From contig JAYKKT010000090.1 in the NCBI GenBank assembly GCA_036023115.1, positions 35,979,001 through 36,043,000 on the forward strand: 64,000 bases of DNA, given 5' to 3'. Source of the stretch: Brasenia schreberi (taxonomy: Eukaryota > Streptophyta > Magnoliopsida > Nymphaeales > Cabombaceae). This document shows, in pieces, positions 47,201 through 60,215 of the stretch (its first letter is position 1; the number at the start of each line of letters is the position of its first letter). The notes under the pieces were generated by a model. That model was not told the DNA's origin, ran no database searches, and was given only the letters and a program-made list of their open reading frames with translations. A program made the translations under genes and the position numbers.

Positions 47201-50200
47201 TTGGAATATAGAACAACAAAATTTACTCTCATTAAAGGATCTAGTGATGTTGACCCTTATTCCCTCTAGTGCTTTCCTTGTCATTACCATATTATATTTT
47301 GCTTCACAACCTTGATCTAGTGTTAGAATTGTGTGATGTGGCTATGATTCTGCAATGCACCAAACAAACCCTGATATTATCCTTGTCTAAGAGCTGAATT
47401 TTCAAACACACGCTCATTTCTGTCAGCAATTTTGAGTTGCTTAAATTCTGCAGGAAATAGCTAAAATTTTGAAATCTACATCAAACAAACACAAATTATA
47501 AGCAGATTATGCCAGTAAAAGTTTTGAGTCCCATAATGCTCAGAAGCAATACTTTACATATCTCTGCGTTTCCAAAAACTATGTGAAATTTTGGACTATA
47601 ACTTCATTAAATAAGAAATATACACCAGTATGCTTTCAAATGTGTTTATGAGAACTAGCAAACGGTCCATCACTGCAGAAAGAAACCCCAAAATAATTCA
47701 TATCTAACTCAGATAACCCAACGTACTTCTTGATGGAGTTTGATACAGATGCAAGTATTTGATAATTGAATCCAAACCTATTGTCAACAAAATGATTTTG
47801 GAGATCAAACATAATTAAACAGATTAAGGCTATCTGATGTCCATACTCAAATCCAAATATTAACATCCGTATTATACTCTTTTAACATTCTGAATCTCAC
47901 CTTGAGATGCTAATACCAAATCTTGATTTGGCCCAACTGGATCTGGTATAAGAAAACCTCCCCTGGAGATTCCTCCTAGGATTATGTAGTAGTATGATCT
48001 ATCATTTGTAACCAAACCTTATCCCTAACGGGTCCACGATGGGCCAGACTCAAGTCACAAAATCCCGTCCCTCCCTCTTTAGAAAATTCTTATGAAGAAC
48101 ACTACTTTTTTGAACAAAATACACTTTCTTTCGAGAATCTTTTCCGTAAGGACAAGTTACAAAAGTAAATCATGTACCAATAAATGGTTCCAAGAAAGAA
48201 GAATAATCACTCAAACGTGGAAATTTGTACAAATATCTATGATGTCATAGACCCTGACCTACCCCCAGGACCGCACATTTATATCAGCAATGTCGAAAAA
48301 TTAATTACAAAATAGCAGCTTGAAGACCAACATGCAGAACTGGTAAAACAAGAGCAACAACAAATGCACAAGGAAAGCAATTCAAAGTTTTCTGCCTCCC
48401 AAAGTTACTCTAGTATAAAGAGCCATGTCCAGGGTATACAAAACCAAACAACATGAAGTAATTGTGCAATTCGCAGAAGAGCATAAAAGAGAAGAATTAC
48501 CAAAAGGTCCTGGTACTCCACAATATTACTAACATAATTACGACTGACGGTCACCTTCAGAATATACCTGCAAATTTCCAATAAAAATCATCAAGAAGTG
48601 CTATACTGTACTGTGCACATGTTAAGAACTTTTACGAGAGAAAAGAAAGTAGTAACGCCTCATGTGAGACGAGAAAGCCCATGCCTAAGTTACTCAAGAA
48701 TGCATTTGCACATGTTTGTGTATGTGAATGATAAAATTATAAATGGTATTATTAAGATTTTCGTGAGTCTAAGCTCTGACTTCTGACCGAATATCCCTGA
48801 CAAGAGAATGGATTTATTGTAGAAACTAGCTAACTGTTACAACATTTTTGTTATGAAAGAAGTCATTGGCCACCCACCTAGTAAATATCAAACGGAGCTT
48901 TACAAGTCTCCTGTTATTTTCTGCCGCTACATAAAAAACAAAATTATGTTCACTTATATCCGGTGCCACACCTCCTGTGAAATATGCAGCGTCAACTAAA
49001 CCCCAAACCTGAACGAGGAGCTAAAAGTAAAGCAACTTTTTTGAAAAATTATTTGAGCAAAATATACAGCATCTGTCTCTTAGTGTCCATCAATACGAAA
49101 ACTAATAGCCACTATATTGTGTTTACAAGATGTGCCTTTTGTAAAATTAAGATCACTTCAGTAAGTAGTCATGTGTTAGGCTCTCTAGAAACTAAAATAC
49201 AGGCCTATAAGAAGAAAATCGCCATATTTAGAGTCCTATATACTACTATACTGATGAGAATAGCCACCAATATCTTTTACGGCATTTCTTGGCTGGATTT
49301 CTGTCAAGAGTTTTTCAAGTATTATGAAAAAGCTTGGAAGGCAGCATTTCATGAGAATATAAAGAAAAAGTAAAAATCTTAAGAATTTGCCCCTAACAGA
49401 ATATTCTAAAAGAAAATAAATTCAAAAAGGCTTTTATATACAGGAAATAAAATTTCAGAAAAATGATAAGTATTAATGTCATGATATTTTGAGATAATGA
49501 CCTACAACAACAACAACTAAGCCTTTTCCCATACTAGATGGAGTCGGCTGCAAGGATTCTTTGTTTCCACAGAGTCCTATCATGTGCCATGTTAGCAGTT
49601 AACTCACAATAAGCTAGATCATTCTTTATTGTTTCTTTCAAACACTTTTGTGGTCGTCCTCTACCTCTTTTAATACTTTCAAAATCTAGTTTTTCATACC
49701 TTCTTACAGGTTCTTCTTTTGATCTTCTTTCTATATGTCCAAACCACCTTAAACGATATTCTCTCATTTTATCCTCTATTGGTGCCACACATAATTTATT
49801 TCTAATAACCTCATTATGTATACGGTCTTTTCTTGTATGACTACTCATCCATCTCAACATAATGACCTATTTGTCAATATTTCATAATTATTCAAACAAC
49901 TTTAAATGACAAGGTATTTCCAAAATATCGGTGATGTTGGTGACTATCTCTGAGGTACAAATTCAATAAGTCTCCATTCAGCATGGTAGTTTTCTTCTAT
50001 CGTGCAAGTAATATTGTTGATGCTGAATTTGTACAACTACATCCTACACATGCATCACATTCTCTTCCATTGAAATTATAACATGAAAATTGAGCACATA
50101 CCTAAGTCTCACATTCACACCATTGTAGGACTCATATGGCATTTCCACCGTGGAGAACTCAAATGGATATGTTTTCTTTTCATATATTTCACCAGGCACA

Positions 50201-53200
50201 TCTAGTTCCCTCACTGTACACGAAAAAACAATTTAACATTTTAACAAGCTGAACAATAACATGCCAAAGAATCTTAAAATTATGAAGACATAAAACTGAT
50301 TTAGAATGTTAAGACTCAACTGTTTAATATGCACCTGAAAATTCAAACCGAGACTCAGGAAATACTGAACCATCTTATTCGAGTCTTCCCAAGTGGAAGG
50401 ACTCAATCAATTGCAAGAACATGTGTTTGCACTACAGGGGTTGTAACACCAGGATTGATAGAAAGAATGTAAAAACACCAAATTAATAGAAAAACGCATT
50501 TGGTTTGAGAAAAAATCTGCATAAAGAGACTAAATTAGAAAAGAATTAGCATGCAACATTGACTTCTGACTACTGACACTGAAATGCAAAAGATGCACTT
50601 TCTATTTCTCTTTATCCAAACCAAGCTCAACAGTTGAAACATTTGATACCAGTAGCAAGCCCTTAATGTTCCTTTTCTTCACTCCAGTTATTCAGAATAC
50701 ATCTTATAAAGCATCTAGGATTGCCTTCTCATCGATTTTCTTAGCACCGTTCCATCTCAAATAGTTCACACACTTGTTACTTTTATTCAGTATTACGTTC
50801 TTAAATTTCTTTCTCCTTGTGATAAGAAATCCACCATGGACAAGGATGATTCCGCATCTTCTAGTGGTATAATCTACAGAGTACATCGTTCAACCCTACC
50901 GCCAAAATAACTGGAGAGCTGCCAAGAATCAGTTAGACAACCTCACCAGCCGTTATCTTACTTTTCTAACTTAAGATTTAACCTTAAGATCTCTCTCTAC
51001 TGTGCAGTAAAACTCACATGAAACACAAAATGTGAGTGCTCTCGTACTCAACAATTCCTTTATCAGAACCAACATGGTTTTGTAGTTGTGCATTCCCCAA
51101 AACTACAATCTAGTGGATTGATCTGGGACATATTGCCTGATCTGCACTTTAGTTTTTCTTTTCCTTCAGCGCAAACTGGAAAATAACCATATTGATCTTT
51201 GAAACCTAAGACCCCTGGCAACCTGAAGATCTATGTCACATGGGTGTGGGTGCGGGTGCGGGTGCGGGTGTGGACACGGGTGCGGGATACAGCAAATTTC
51301 AAAAATTTTGGGTGCAGCGACACAGTTAGAGCATATAATATTATATATAATATATAATATTCAAGCTAGAACAAGTGAGACATCAATTAACATAAGTATA
51401 TAACAATAGCAAGTACACGACTTTATATTAAAACAAAACACATAAACGGTAAACAACTGTTAATTTCATCATAATACACAAATCAATCTTCACATATCCG
51501 GACCCATTTATCCAAAAAAAAATGAACTTCAAAGTCGGTGCCAGATTTGAAAGCGTGAAATATCGACATAAAAGGAAGTGAAGAAGGCCCGCGTTGAGAT
51601 ATTTTTCTATGTTCATCGGTGAAGTTTTATGAGAAATGACGAAAGACAAGTTGAAGGAGTATTTTGGAAACTATGGTGAGGTACCTCAGGTGGTCATGAT
51701 GAGAGATAAGGTCATGAGTCGACTAAGAATTTTTTTGCGTACCCAGGATAAATTCACCAAAGACGGTAAAACTGTGAGTTACCTTAAAAAAAAATTCATT
51801 TTTTTGCGTACCCATGCCGCACCGACATGGTGTCGATGTTGCACCCGTGTCGGGATCGACACTCCACCTATGTCACAAGGGTGCGGGTGCGAACACGGGT
51901 GCGAGATACGGCAAATTTCAAAAATTTTAAGTGCGGCAACACGGCTAGGGTATATAATATTATATATTATATATAATATTCAAGCTATAACAAGTGAGAC
52001 ATCAATTAACATAAGTATATGACAATAACAACTACGCAACTTTATATTAAAACAAAACACATTAACGGTAAACAACTACTAATTTCATCATAATACACAA
52101 ATCAATTTTCACAGATCCGGACCCATTTATCCAAAAAGAACCGAACTTCAAATCGGTACCAGATTTGGAAGCGTGAAATATCCACACAAAAGGAAGTGAA
52201 GAAGGTCTGCGTTGAGATATTTTCTTATGTTCATCGGCAGAGTTTCATGGGAAATGATGGAAGACAAGCTGAATGAGCATTTTGAAAACTATGGTGAGGT
52301 AACTCAGGTGGTCATCATGAGAGATAAGGTTATGAGTCGACTAAGAGGCTTCGGTTTCATCGTCTTTATGGATCACTCCCTCTCTTATCGAATTCTCCAG
52401 GATAAATACATCATAGACGGCAGAACCATGAGTTACCTTAAAAAAAAATTACATTTTTTTTTGTCATTTCACACCGACACGGTGTCACACCCGTGTCGAG
52501 GTTGACACTCCACCTCTTAGAAGTGTCTGTGTGACTTAGCACTCTACCTCCTAGAGGTGACTGAGTGACTTAGCTGAAGATCTAACCATCTAATTCAATA
52601 ACGTGCTGATTTCTTAAGAGTGTTGTTCTTGGGATTGTATAATAAGATTTTCTCATTTTATTGGTGAGACACTATCTTCACCTAATTACAGCACCATGAT
52701 ATGGTACAGACCGGCACCACCACCCCTTTATCCAAGTTTGAGGCTTCTCACATAGTCCAAGGTGACAATGTATAACCACCAACCAGAAACTCATAAAGAC
52801 TGGGAATGATTTAAGAATACTTAACATAAAAGCATATGGACAACATAGATTTTACTGCATAACTGGGCGCATGAGGTCCCATCAGGTTCTACTTTATTCA
52901 TGTCCTCAAATACATATTAAAGAACCGTCCAACTTTATTTATATCATATATCATAAAAGATCAGCCAGGGAAGACTCAAAGAAAAACCAAGAAGCATATC
53001 ACTCACCTAATGAGGTAAAGTCATAAAAATTTCCACGATCAAAATAGAGCTCTGTAAACAAATAAACAATAATCAGCATGACATAGTCAAAGCATATATT
53101 ATCAACTATGACAATATTGGCAAATACAGATAAATTAAATAGCAGGGAGACCAATTTGAAAGTATAAATATAGATTGTGTACAAAATCCATGCAGAAAGA

Positions 53201-56150
53201 GCTTGGTAAACTACTAAGTTCATGAAACCTCCAAGAATACTTCCTGCCAAATTGTCATGATGTACAGTATTCTGAAAAAGAATGATGGAATATAAGGTCA
53301 AAAGCTTCCTCACACAAGATCATGCAATAACAGCAAGACATGTCATCCAACCCCCATAATCAGCAGCATCTTTCCAAGACATGGGAATCAAGAATCTGAA
53401 ACGCTTAGCTTTTAGCTTCAAAGCTAGATTCTGTAGATCACCATGAAGGCCACCTATATCTATTCTTTTTTTCGGAGAGAGAGAGTATTTCAGGGAGGAG
53501 GTAATGAACGGTGATGCACAATGAGAAGAAGACTTTCAGAAGGCATCTTACTAGATCAGGATCCTGTTCACCCAGGAGATACGAGTCCACCCAAGGTGAT
53601 CTGCCAGTGATACATACATCTGATAAAAAGGATCAAAACTGTCATTGGAGGGCTACAATTTGGAGAGCTTCCTCCTAGAACAGTCGCTTCTTCCCAAATA
53701 AATGTCAGTAGCCAACAGTGCCATAGCCATGTCTATCTCTTAGCTCGCCAATGAATCTAGGGCAGTCAGCAAGCAACAGAATGATACTACCTGGTCTGGA
53801 TACCAATATCTTGCCATGATTTAGAAGTAACAACTGGAACGCCGTGCAGCTCCAAAGAAGTTGTGTAGATTTTGTCCAAAAGGTTAAAGGATCTCTTTCT
53901 ATATGTACTAAGTGAAGAATATATACAAGTGAAATTTCACCACTCACGTAATTGTTCTTTTAATCAGTAGTTCAGCTGACTTATGGCACAACCCTTACCT
54001 AGAAATTGGAAATTGGGCACATCTATTATGCCTTTTTATCTTACACTTGTTATTTTAAAGATAAAATAAAGCACAAGAAAATCTGAAAGCATGAGGATTT
54101 CATTTAACCTCCCATTGTGGCTAGCATCTCTGAGAAGGATGTTCAGAGTACCAATCACATATTTTAGGATTGTGAGCGTTTACTTGTGATCGGAAACTAA
54201 TTTCAGCTATGGAGTTTAAATCAATTATTTCATTCGCTCAGAAAGTGTGACTTGTGATCTGATGATTGAACCTTTCTATAAGGCTAAGGAGGAAAAGTCA
54301 AGTGGCTATGAATATGATAAGCATGGTTAATGACACATGGTGGAGGGTGTGATCACTGAGGAAACACCAAGTTTTTATCAGGGAAGCAATCACTCAAGTG
54401 ATTATACTCATGCAGTTTCATGTTGATGTTCATCTTCTAACAAAATCAAATGGAATGCTCATGTATGGGCTACTCGAGCAGAAGGATGATACTCTGTTCA
54501 TTGTTTCTTCTTTTATTTTGTAATAAGGGTCAACATCTTACTGTCTTGCTGCTTCCTTGAGAAAAAGGTGGAAAACGAACAGAAGCCCTAAAACATTTTG
54601 TTATCTAGACGAAAAATCTGTCTCAGAACTACCTATGGCACTTAGAGCTTTCCCAGAGAGTGCAAGATCTGACATAATCCTATATGAAGATTAAAGATAA
54701 AAAGAAAAACTTTAGCATCTATTTACTCAAATGAAGCAATGACATACAGCAGCTAAAATGCCCTCCTCTTAGAGCTATTAGCATTTATAAGCATTTCCAA
54801 ATGATGGGGTTCTGTGCACAAGTTCTACATTGCAGGAGTCATGTTATGGCTAAGATCTACATTAGATTCTCAGTTTTCAACCTTTCTGACTGCTCGACTG
54901 ATTCCTGTTATCCAATGCCAATGATTTGTGTTATTCCAACTTCCCACTTTAACATACTATTGTAAGCAAAGAATCTTTAACACCTGAATGCACACAAAAC
55001 TATTTGGCCATGTTTGATTGACTCAACCTCAGAGAGGCAGATCTGTTCTGCCATTGAGGCCACTGCCAGTTCTTATTTTGCAATCAGGCATCTCAGACAA
55101 GTATCCTAACATAACCATAACATAGCTAAATGATGGGTAGGTTAAGGATGAGTGACAAAGTCTTTTACAAAATGAGATTCTTTATAAATAATTCAATGTC
55201 TTCAGGGCATAGATTAGTAATTGAACAAAAATAGAGTCTGAACAGAATTATCATCTGACAAAGCTAACCTATTTGACCAAGAAGCTCTATTTTGACACCA
55301 TTGTGTTCAACCTTCTTCCCTTGAACTGGTTCTATAAGAACCTGCATTTAGTTCAAAGCACATGTATGAATGCATACAATGCACCAAAAAAACAAATACA
55401 ATAACATCTTATAAGAGCGGGTACTTGCCTCTCCAACTATGTTTTCTTGGCTTTGGAAAAGTGGTACCATTATTGTTTGACCGTTTTCCTTTTTCATTGA
55501 GACCTGAGATAAACTACATGAATCAAGTCTTTAATTGCCCCATTTAAATCATCAACTAAATTAAGGACCGGTATACCACTATAATTTCCTAAAATGCTAT
55601 ATAGAAAGTATTTCCAAAACTTTCTGCGTAGCATATTCACTTTCTCCAGAATCTGTTACATTCCAGAACTTCTTTTTCTGAAAACGCATTTCCAGAACTT
55701 TGCAGTAACACTGAAAGTTTCATCCAATACTATCATTTGAAATCCAAAAAGCGTTTGCAGTATGAGTGCAAGAACCAAGAATCACCAGAATTCTCTTTAT
55801 GCACTACCTGGGGATCATCTTATACTCCACATAACGTAAAAAAACAGTCTATTGCAATTTCATGAATGAAGGAAGTCCCTCGACAACAAAGGCAACAGAA
55901 TAGGGTTACCTGCTTACGAGTTCTTCCATCAGCGAACTTGATTGAGATGTTACATGGTGGCTTAAATGCACCAACAATGAAATTCTAAGAGGGAAAAGAA
56001 TAAATCATGAAAAAAATCTCCAATTTATGATGACAAACATCATTAGGAGCATCAAATACATGAAATCTTTTAGATAGCTATAATGCCAACAATACAAGTC
56101 AAATAGCAGCAAGCAAGTACTATTAAATGGAGAATCACATATATATGCAC

Positions 56151-56235
<85 letters not shown>

Positions 56236-56971
56236 GAGTTTCTACTCTATGTATGTGCATTGTGGAAGTACGTGAGCATATATGTATTTACATATGCATG
56301 TCTCTGAAGCACGTGCCCAAATATAAGCTCTCAATTACCATATAGATGCCATACCACCAATTACTGCTTATAAATTTTTTTATAAAAATCCTCTATCAAA
56401 GGTCAAACCATCAAAACGGTGAAACTACAGATATATTAATGCAATTGAAGATATCCTTCCACATGCTTCATCCTACTATCCTTTGTCATCAGCTTGGTAG
56501 ACATTGAATTATACGACAAAAAATCCAGCAAGTGTTATCTACGTCCTTATATTCTTCTCATCTATTAAGAATTCATACAACCTGAACGCACAACCCTAGT
56601 TTTCAGTTCCAGGTACAAGCAAAACAGTTTTCTCCCACATTTTCTCACATACAGGTCCAAGGATGAGACTCGTGAATAGGCTTACACCGTCGTCCATAAG
56701 TCACGTGCAATCTCAATTTCAATCACCACGTGCAACACATTGCACAAGATGTTTTAGAAAGAAACCAAAAGTGAAAGGGTTATACCAGCAGAACTTACGT
56801 GTGGAAAGAGGAATTTTAAGTGAAGGGAGAAAGAGATCCCTCATAAAACAAAATTTCAGAACTTAAAGGCATCCTCAATATCTTAGGCCACAGTCTGCAT
56901 CAGAATTTCGCGAAATACGTAAAATGGTAGCATCAAGATGTTCCCAGAAGTTAAAGAGAATGGCCTACCAT
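32243..56971 (-). CDS. VPS26: Retromer subunit VPS26
   Basis: An arrestin-like subunit of the retromer core (with VPS35 and VPS29), which sorts vacuolar receptors on endosomes. Eleven coding exons: 56971-56969 (ATG only), 55984-55910, 55503-55429, 55341-55269, 53051-53007, 50213-50102, 48567-48501, 34474-34430, 34069-34014, 33924-33749 and 32427-32243. They total 912 nt and 303 residues, the normal plant length. Motifs in order: [108 protein letters not shown] and [20 protein letters not shown]. Exon 1 begins after a good acceptor at 57018, so a 5'-UTR intron is likely. The intron after exon 3 uses GC-AG borders. The intron 34475-48500 is 14 kb, mostly nested retrotransposons. Confidence 0.96.
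35699..35890 (-). mobile_element. RTE LINE 3' fragment
   Basis: On the plus strand CAACAACAACTAAGCCTTTT, AAATGGGGTCGGCTACATTGG and CTTCCAACACTTTTGTGC, i.e. the LINE tail and the KCWKE-type codons reversed. It directly precedes the LTR at 35898 in the VPS26 intron. Confidence 0.8.
35898..36199 (+). repeat. LTR of the second capture element
   Basis: 302 bp with canonical TG...CA ends, followed immediately by the tRNA-Met primer site. Confidence 0.9.
36390..37126 (+). pseudogene. Captured intronless fragment of WEE1 kinase
   Basis: WEE1 phosphorylates cyclin-dependent kinases to hold the cell cycle after replication stress. The reading follows plant WEE1 in order: [67 protein letters not shown], then [40 protein letters not shown] and LCYYN. 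The pieces are contiguous although plant WEE1 has many introns, so the source was mRNA. A TAG at 36564-36566 stops the first part. The AVK motif with the ATP-anchoring lysine is lost in a small frame-changing deletion near 36950. Similarity stops near 37126, in the kinase N-lobe; the C-lobe is absent. It cannot encode a kinase. Confidence 0.88.
37135..37431 (-). repeat. 3' LTR of Copia A
   Basis: 297 bp, TG...CA in plus orientation; its first ~110 bp match 45954-46062 closely. Confidence 0.85.
40815..41227 (-). repeat. 3' LTR of Copia B
   Basis: 413 bp; its inner-left half is AG-rich, and its right half is unusually GC-rich (GGCCC/GGGCC words) for this AT-rich window. Confidence 0.9.
45394..45815 (-). 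repeat. 5' LTR of Copia B
   Basis: 422 bp, same ends as 40815-41227, with an extra CCCCCAACAGCTATAATACT-like insertion near 45682. Confidence 0.9.
46067..47250 (-). mobile_element. RTE-type LINE fragment, truncated at both ends
   Basis: The minus strand encodes [20 protein letters not shown] and FFEVNIGL (46674-46916) and other reverse transcriptase pieces up to about 47232. The 3' end stops at codons for TPIEDK and is fused directly to the Copia A LTR at about 46066, so the usual tail is missing. The upper border is approximate. Confidence 0.8.
49505..49858 (-). mobile_element. 5'-truncated RTE LINE, 354 bp, with target duplication
   Basis: The minus strand reads [39 protein letters not shown] and [19 protein letters not shown] to the normal CTAAGCCTTTTCCC tail. 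The direct repeat ATAATGACCTA flanks it (49494-49504 and 49859-49869). It lies in a VPS26 intron. Confidence 0.92.
51613..51785 (+). pseudogene. RRM fragment, unit 1 (deleted)
   Basis: Encodes [19 protein letters not shown] and RDKVMSRLR, then jumps to [12 protein letters not shown]: the RNP1 core and what follows it are deleted relative to unit 2, and a stop lies after the first residues (FIGEVL*). Confidence 0.8.
52224..52446 (+). pseudogene. RRM fragment, unit 2 (hnRNP/Musashi-like)
   Basis: Encodes [56 protein letters not shown] and [16 protein letters not shown]2 (MFIGRV) and RNP1 (RGFGFIVF) are both recognisable, as in plant hnRNP-type RNA-binding proteins. The second RRM, glycine-rich tail and stop context are absent, so this is a captured domain and not a gene. 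Confidence 0.85.
56151..56238. repeat. Compound (TA)n(GA)n microsatellite
   Basis: TA units pass into GA units with one GG interruption; in the first VPS26 intron. Confidence 0.95.
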
Positions 56972-57882
56972 TTTGGGAAAACAATTTTTCGATTGAAGGC
57001 CGTAATCCTCCTCAAGCCTGCATTAGCATGATAAGGAATTAAGAACGTAAGAGGGCGGGAAAAAAAGGCGAAAGCACGATTTAGTTGATGATCATGCAGA
57101 AAACATCAAAGATCAACAAAAGGATTGCAAGCGTGACTTCAACCACAACCTCGAGCTGACAATTTACAAAGAACAAGAATTCGATTATCCAAAAATCAAT
57201 CTCGAAAGTGAACAAATCCGACAAAGTCTCCTCTTAAAACTTCTTGAAAGCAGATCGAGGCAAACCATGTCGCGAGTGTGTGTGTGTGTGAGAGAGAGAG
57301 AGAGGTAAAGCTGACCTAATTAGAGCGGGAGAGCCCGGCAACGGCAAATCGGCGATCTCAGAGAGAGAGAGAGAGAGAGGAGGTCCGCCCTGAAGCTGAG
57401 ATTCGCAAGCAGGGGGGTTTAGGCAGATCGCTACCGGTCACGGTTTGAACCCTTGACCTACGGTTAGTCGATCGGAGACCAGCCGAACAATGAAACACTA
57501 AGACGTTAGTTGATGGGCTCGTCCGCAGCTTCATCGGCTCGTGTTCGGCTCCTCTCTTGCACGAGCCATATCGTGCGCCATCTAGTGAAAGCAGTATATA
57601 TGAAAGGCCTTTTATTACAAAATATTTCCGGTGTGCCATCTAGTGACGAGTACGCTGTTTCCACTGCACCCCGAGCTGAACGGAACCGAACCTGCGCTGT
57701 TCGTGTTCGACTCACTAAGGTTAACGAGCCGGCTCCTGTGAACCATGAATCCAAACATGAACTAGTTCAAAACCAGCAGAACCGAGGTAAACCCGACCAG
57801 TTCCCTTCTGTTCGTTTCTCAGACCTACCCAACTACATTCCACTGTACCACGCTCCCAATTTAGATGCCGCTTCAGTGTGTG

Positions 57883-57883
<1 letters not shown>

Positions 57884-57966
<83 letters not shown>
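57884..57966. repeat. Compound (TA)n(GA)n microsatellite
   Basis: About 30 TA units passing directly into GA units. Confidence 0.95.
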
Positions 57967-57969
<3 letters not shown>

Positions 57970-60139
57970 CTAAATGCATAATGTATATGCATAGTGTGAG
58001 CTGTTATTTTGATACATAATCTTATATAAACATCTTTAGGGGTGAATCTTTGCAATCAAACGAGGTTTGAATAAACGTACCATTGTAATTGTGTGTTTTA
58101 CATTTAATAAAAAGTGTTTTACCACTTCAGTCATTTATCTCAAACATGAAAATATTTATAAAACATTATGCATTTAACATTATATAGAGAGAAAGATGTA
58201 GTGATAAATGCTCAAACCTCGATTGTGTTCAAATCTACCTCATATATGAGATAGTTGTGAATGTGCAAACTTCATCAATGCTTAAATCTACTCAACCATC
58301 CCATCATTTGATTGACATGACTTGAATTAAACCGTTGATCTCTACCGTTAATCACACCAATCAAAGAGTGAAGATTTATTAGTAGAGTTGAGCATGAGCA
58401 AAGTATGTACATTTACCACTATCTCATATACGAGGTTGTGGTGATAAACAAGAAACATTTATACAAAGTACAAAGATACTTTTAATTTATATCTCTTGCT
58501 ATTGATCATATCAATTAAACAGTAGAGATGTTTAAGTATATTTAAGCATTGATAGAGTTTGAGCATTTAACACCATGTTACGATGATAAAACAACAAGCA
58601 TTTAACCTATTGTACTCAAACTTACTTAAACATCTCTATCATTTGACTAACATAATCAACAATAGAGATTTAAATTAAAAGTATCATTGTACTTCTATAT
58701 TTTATATTTAATACACATAATTGCTATTCATATACCTTATTTTATTAATCATGTACCTTTTCAATAATTCCCAAACTACCACTATTGTATATTCTTACTC
58801 ATCCCTTCTTTGTTCATCGACTTCTCTTCCTTTGAATAATGTCTTCGCGTCATTGGCTTCTCCCTTCCTCCCAATGACCTTTCTTGATCTCCTTCTCCTT
58901 AATGATATATTTTAATCTTATTATCTCTCTTAATTTCTCTCTAAATCTCACTCTCTTACATAGAGTTCTACAGGGTTGGCCACAGTGAATGTTTTAGGCA
59001 TGCGAAGAATGGTGAACAAATATGAGACTTGTCTAAGATGCATTTTATTTAAAGGACAAATGCACCCACAACATGATGTTATTTGAAGAGCAACACATGA
59101 CTAGCACATATTTATCCACAAGATTGTGTGATTGAACCGCATCACCCTTTATAATTGATGATGAGACGTGCTTAAGGCACATTTTATTCAACCAACAGAC
59201 ACGTCAAGAGTGTGTCGCTATTTGAAAGTGACTCTTGGTGGGTGCATATTTTTTCAAAAAGATGGTCTGAAGAGGGAGAGAATGTAAGAGAGAGAAACAC
59301 AAAATGAGGATAATTTTGGAAAAACTATAAGTACTTATGGACAGTAATCTCCCTAATGCATCATGTACATTAATTTTTTTTGTTTTATCATAATCACCAT
59401 TCGTCTCAAAGATTGAACAATTGAGATGACAAAGTAGATTTGAGCATAAATGAGGTTTGAGTATTTACCACTATATATACACATAAAGAGAGAGGGAGAA
59501 ACCGGCTATATATATATATATCAATGATAGAATCTTTTAGATATACTCTCAAAAGATCATCATCCGATCATTCATAAAAGATAATTGAACAGATTAGGCT
59601 TACAAGTATATAATGTTGAAGGATCCTTTCACATACATATATGTATATATACAATACACAATGGAGAGTGACCTTTCCCATTCCAATCCATCCCGATAGG
59701 TTGAACTGGATGAGGACCGGCTAGAAAAATGTCTGGAATTGACAACGAGAATCAGAGCCCTCACTGTTTGGTTCCGGTTTCACCTATTAGAGGACCAAAA
59801 CCGGAACAACCAACTTAAAGTTTTTTTCTATATTTAAAATCCCCTCTCTTTTTTGAACAAAAGTGAAACCAAACTGGAACTGAATCCAAGTTAAGGTCAG
59901 AAGTAGGACCGTAACCAAACCTATAGGAGAGGCGGTTAAGTTCATGTTCCAGGTTTTGGCGAAACTGAAACCAACGATTTGGAACTGTTTATCGAGAACT
60001 GGACATGACTCTCTCTCTCTCTACACACTGTGCTGATTGATTCAACTTATAATGAAGCTAGTTAGAATCAGTGAGCGTGAACCTCAACGTGAACTCACCA
60101 AACTCTTTTACCCCAACGTCAACATTGTCAATATCAAAT

Positions 60140-60215
60140 CAGTAGAGTTTTGTACCCAGAGCAATCAGCGCCTTGGCAATGAAGCTGCTGGTCGGGAGTT
60201 CGACTCCAAGGGGGT
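60140..60215 (+). mobile_element. tRNA-like SINE fragment
   Basis: GGTCGGGAGTTCGACTCCAAG contains a perfect box B (GTTCGACTCC), preceded by GCCTTGGCAATGAAG, which could be a decayed box A. A related block on the minus strand lies near 21545-21605 (GGTCGGGAGTTTAACTG). Confidence 0.45.

Larger units (their letters stand above)
51231..52513 (+). repeat. Tandem pair of ~640-bp units carrying RRM fragments
   Basis: Unit 1 starts CTATGTCACATGGGTGTGGG (51231) and unit 2 CTATGTCACAAGGGTGCGGG (51869). Both contain a GGGTGC minisatellite, ACGGGTGCG, the AT-rich block AATATTCAAGCTA, an RRM coding piece, and end in words that invert the start (CACCCGTGTCG, GACACTCCACC). The inverted ends suggest a transposon that captured a gene piece. 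Confidence 0.85.

Noticed and set aside
51613..52446. Functional RNA-binding protein gene
   Set aside because: Only one RRM without start context or continuation, present twice in a repeat, one copy deleted and with a stop.
57490..57850. Possible gene in the 145-codon plus-strand frame beginning near 57510
   Set aside because: The frame runs into a TA microsatellite and holds GGTTC/GAACC-type dispersed repeat words; no family match.
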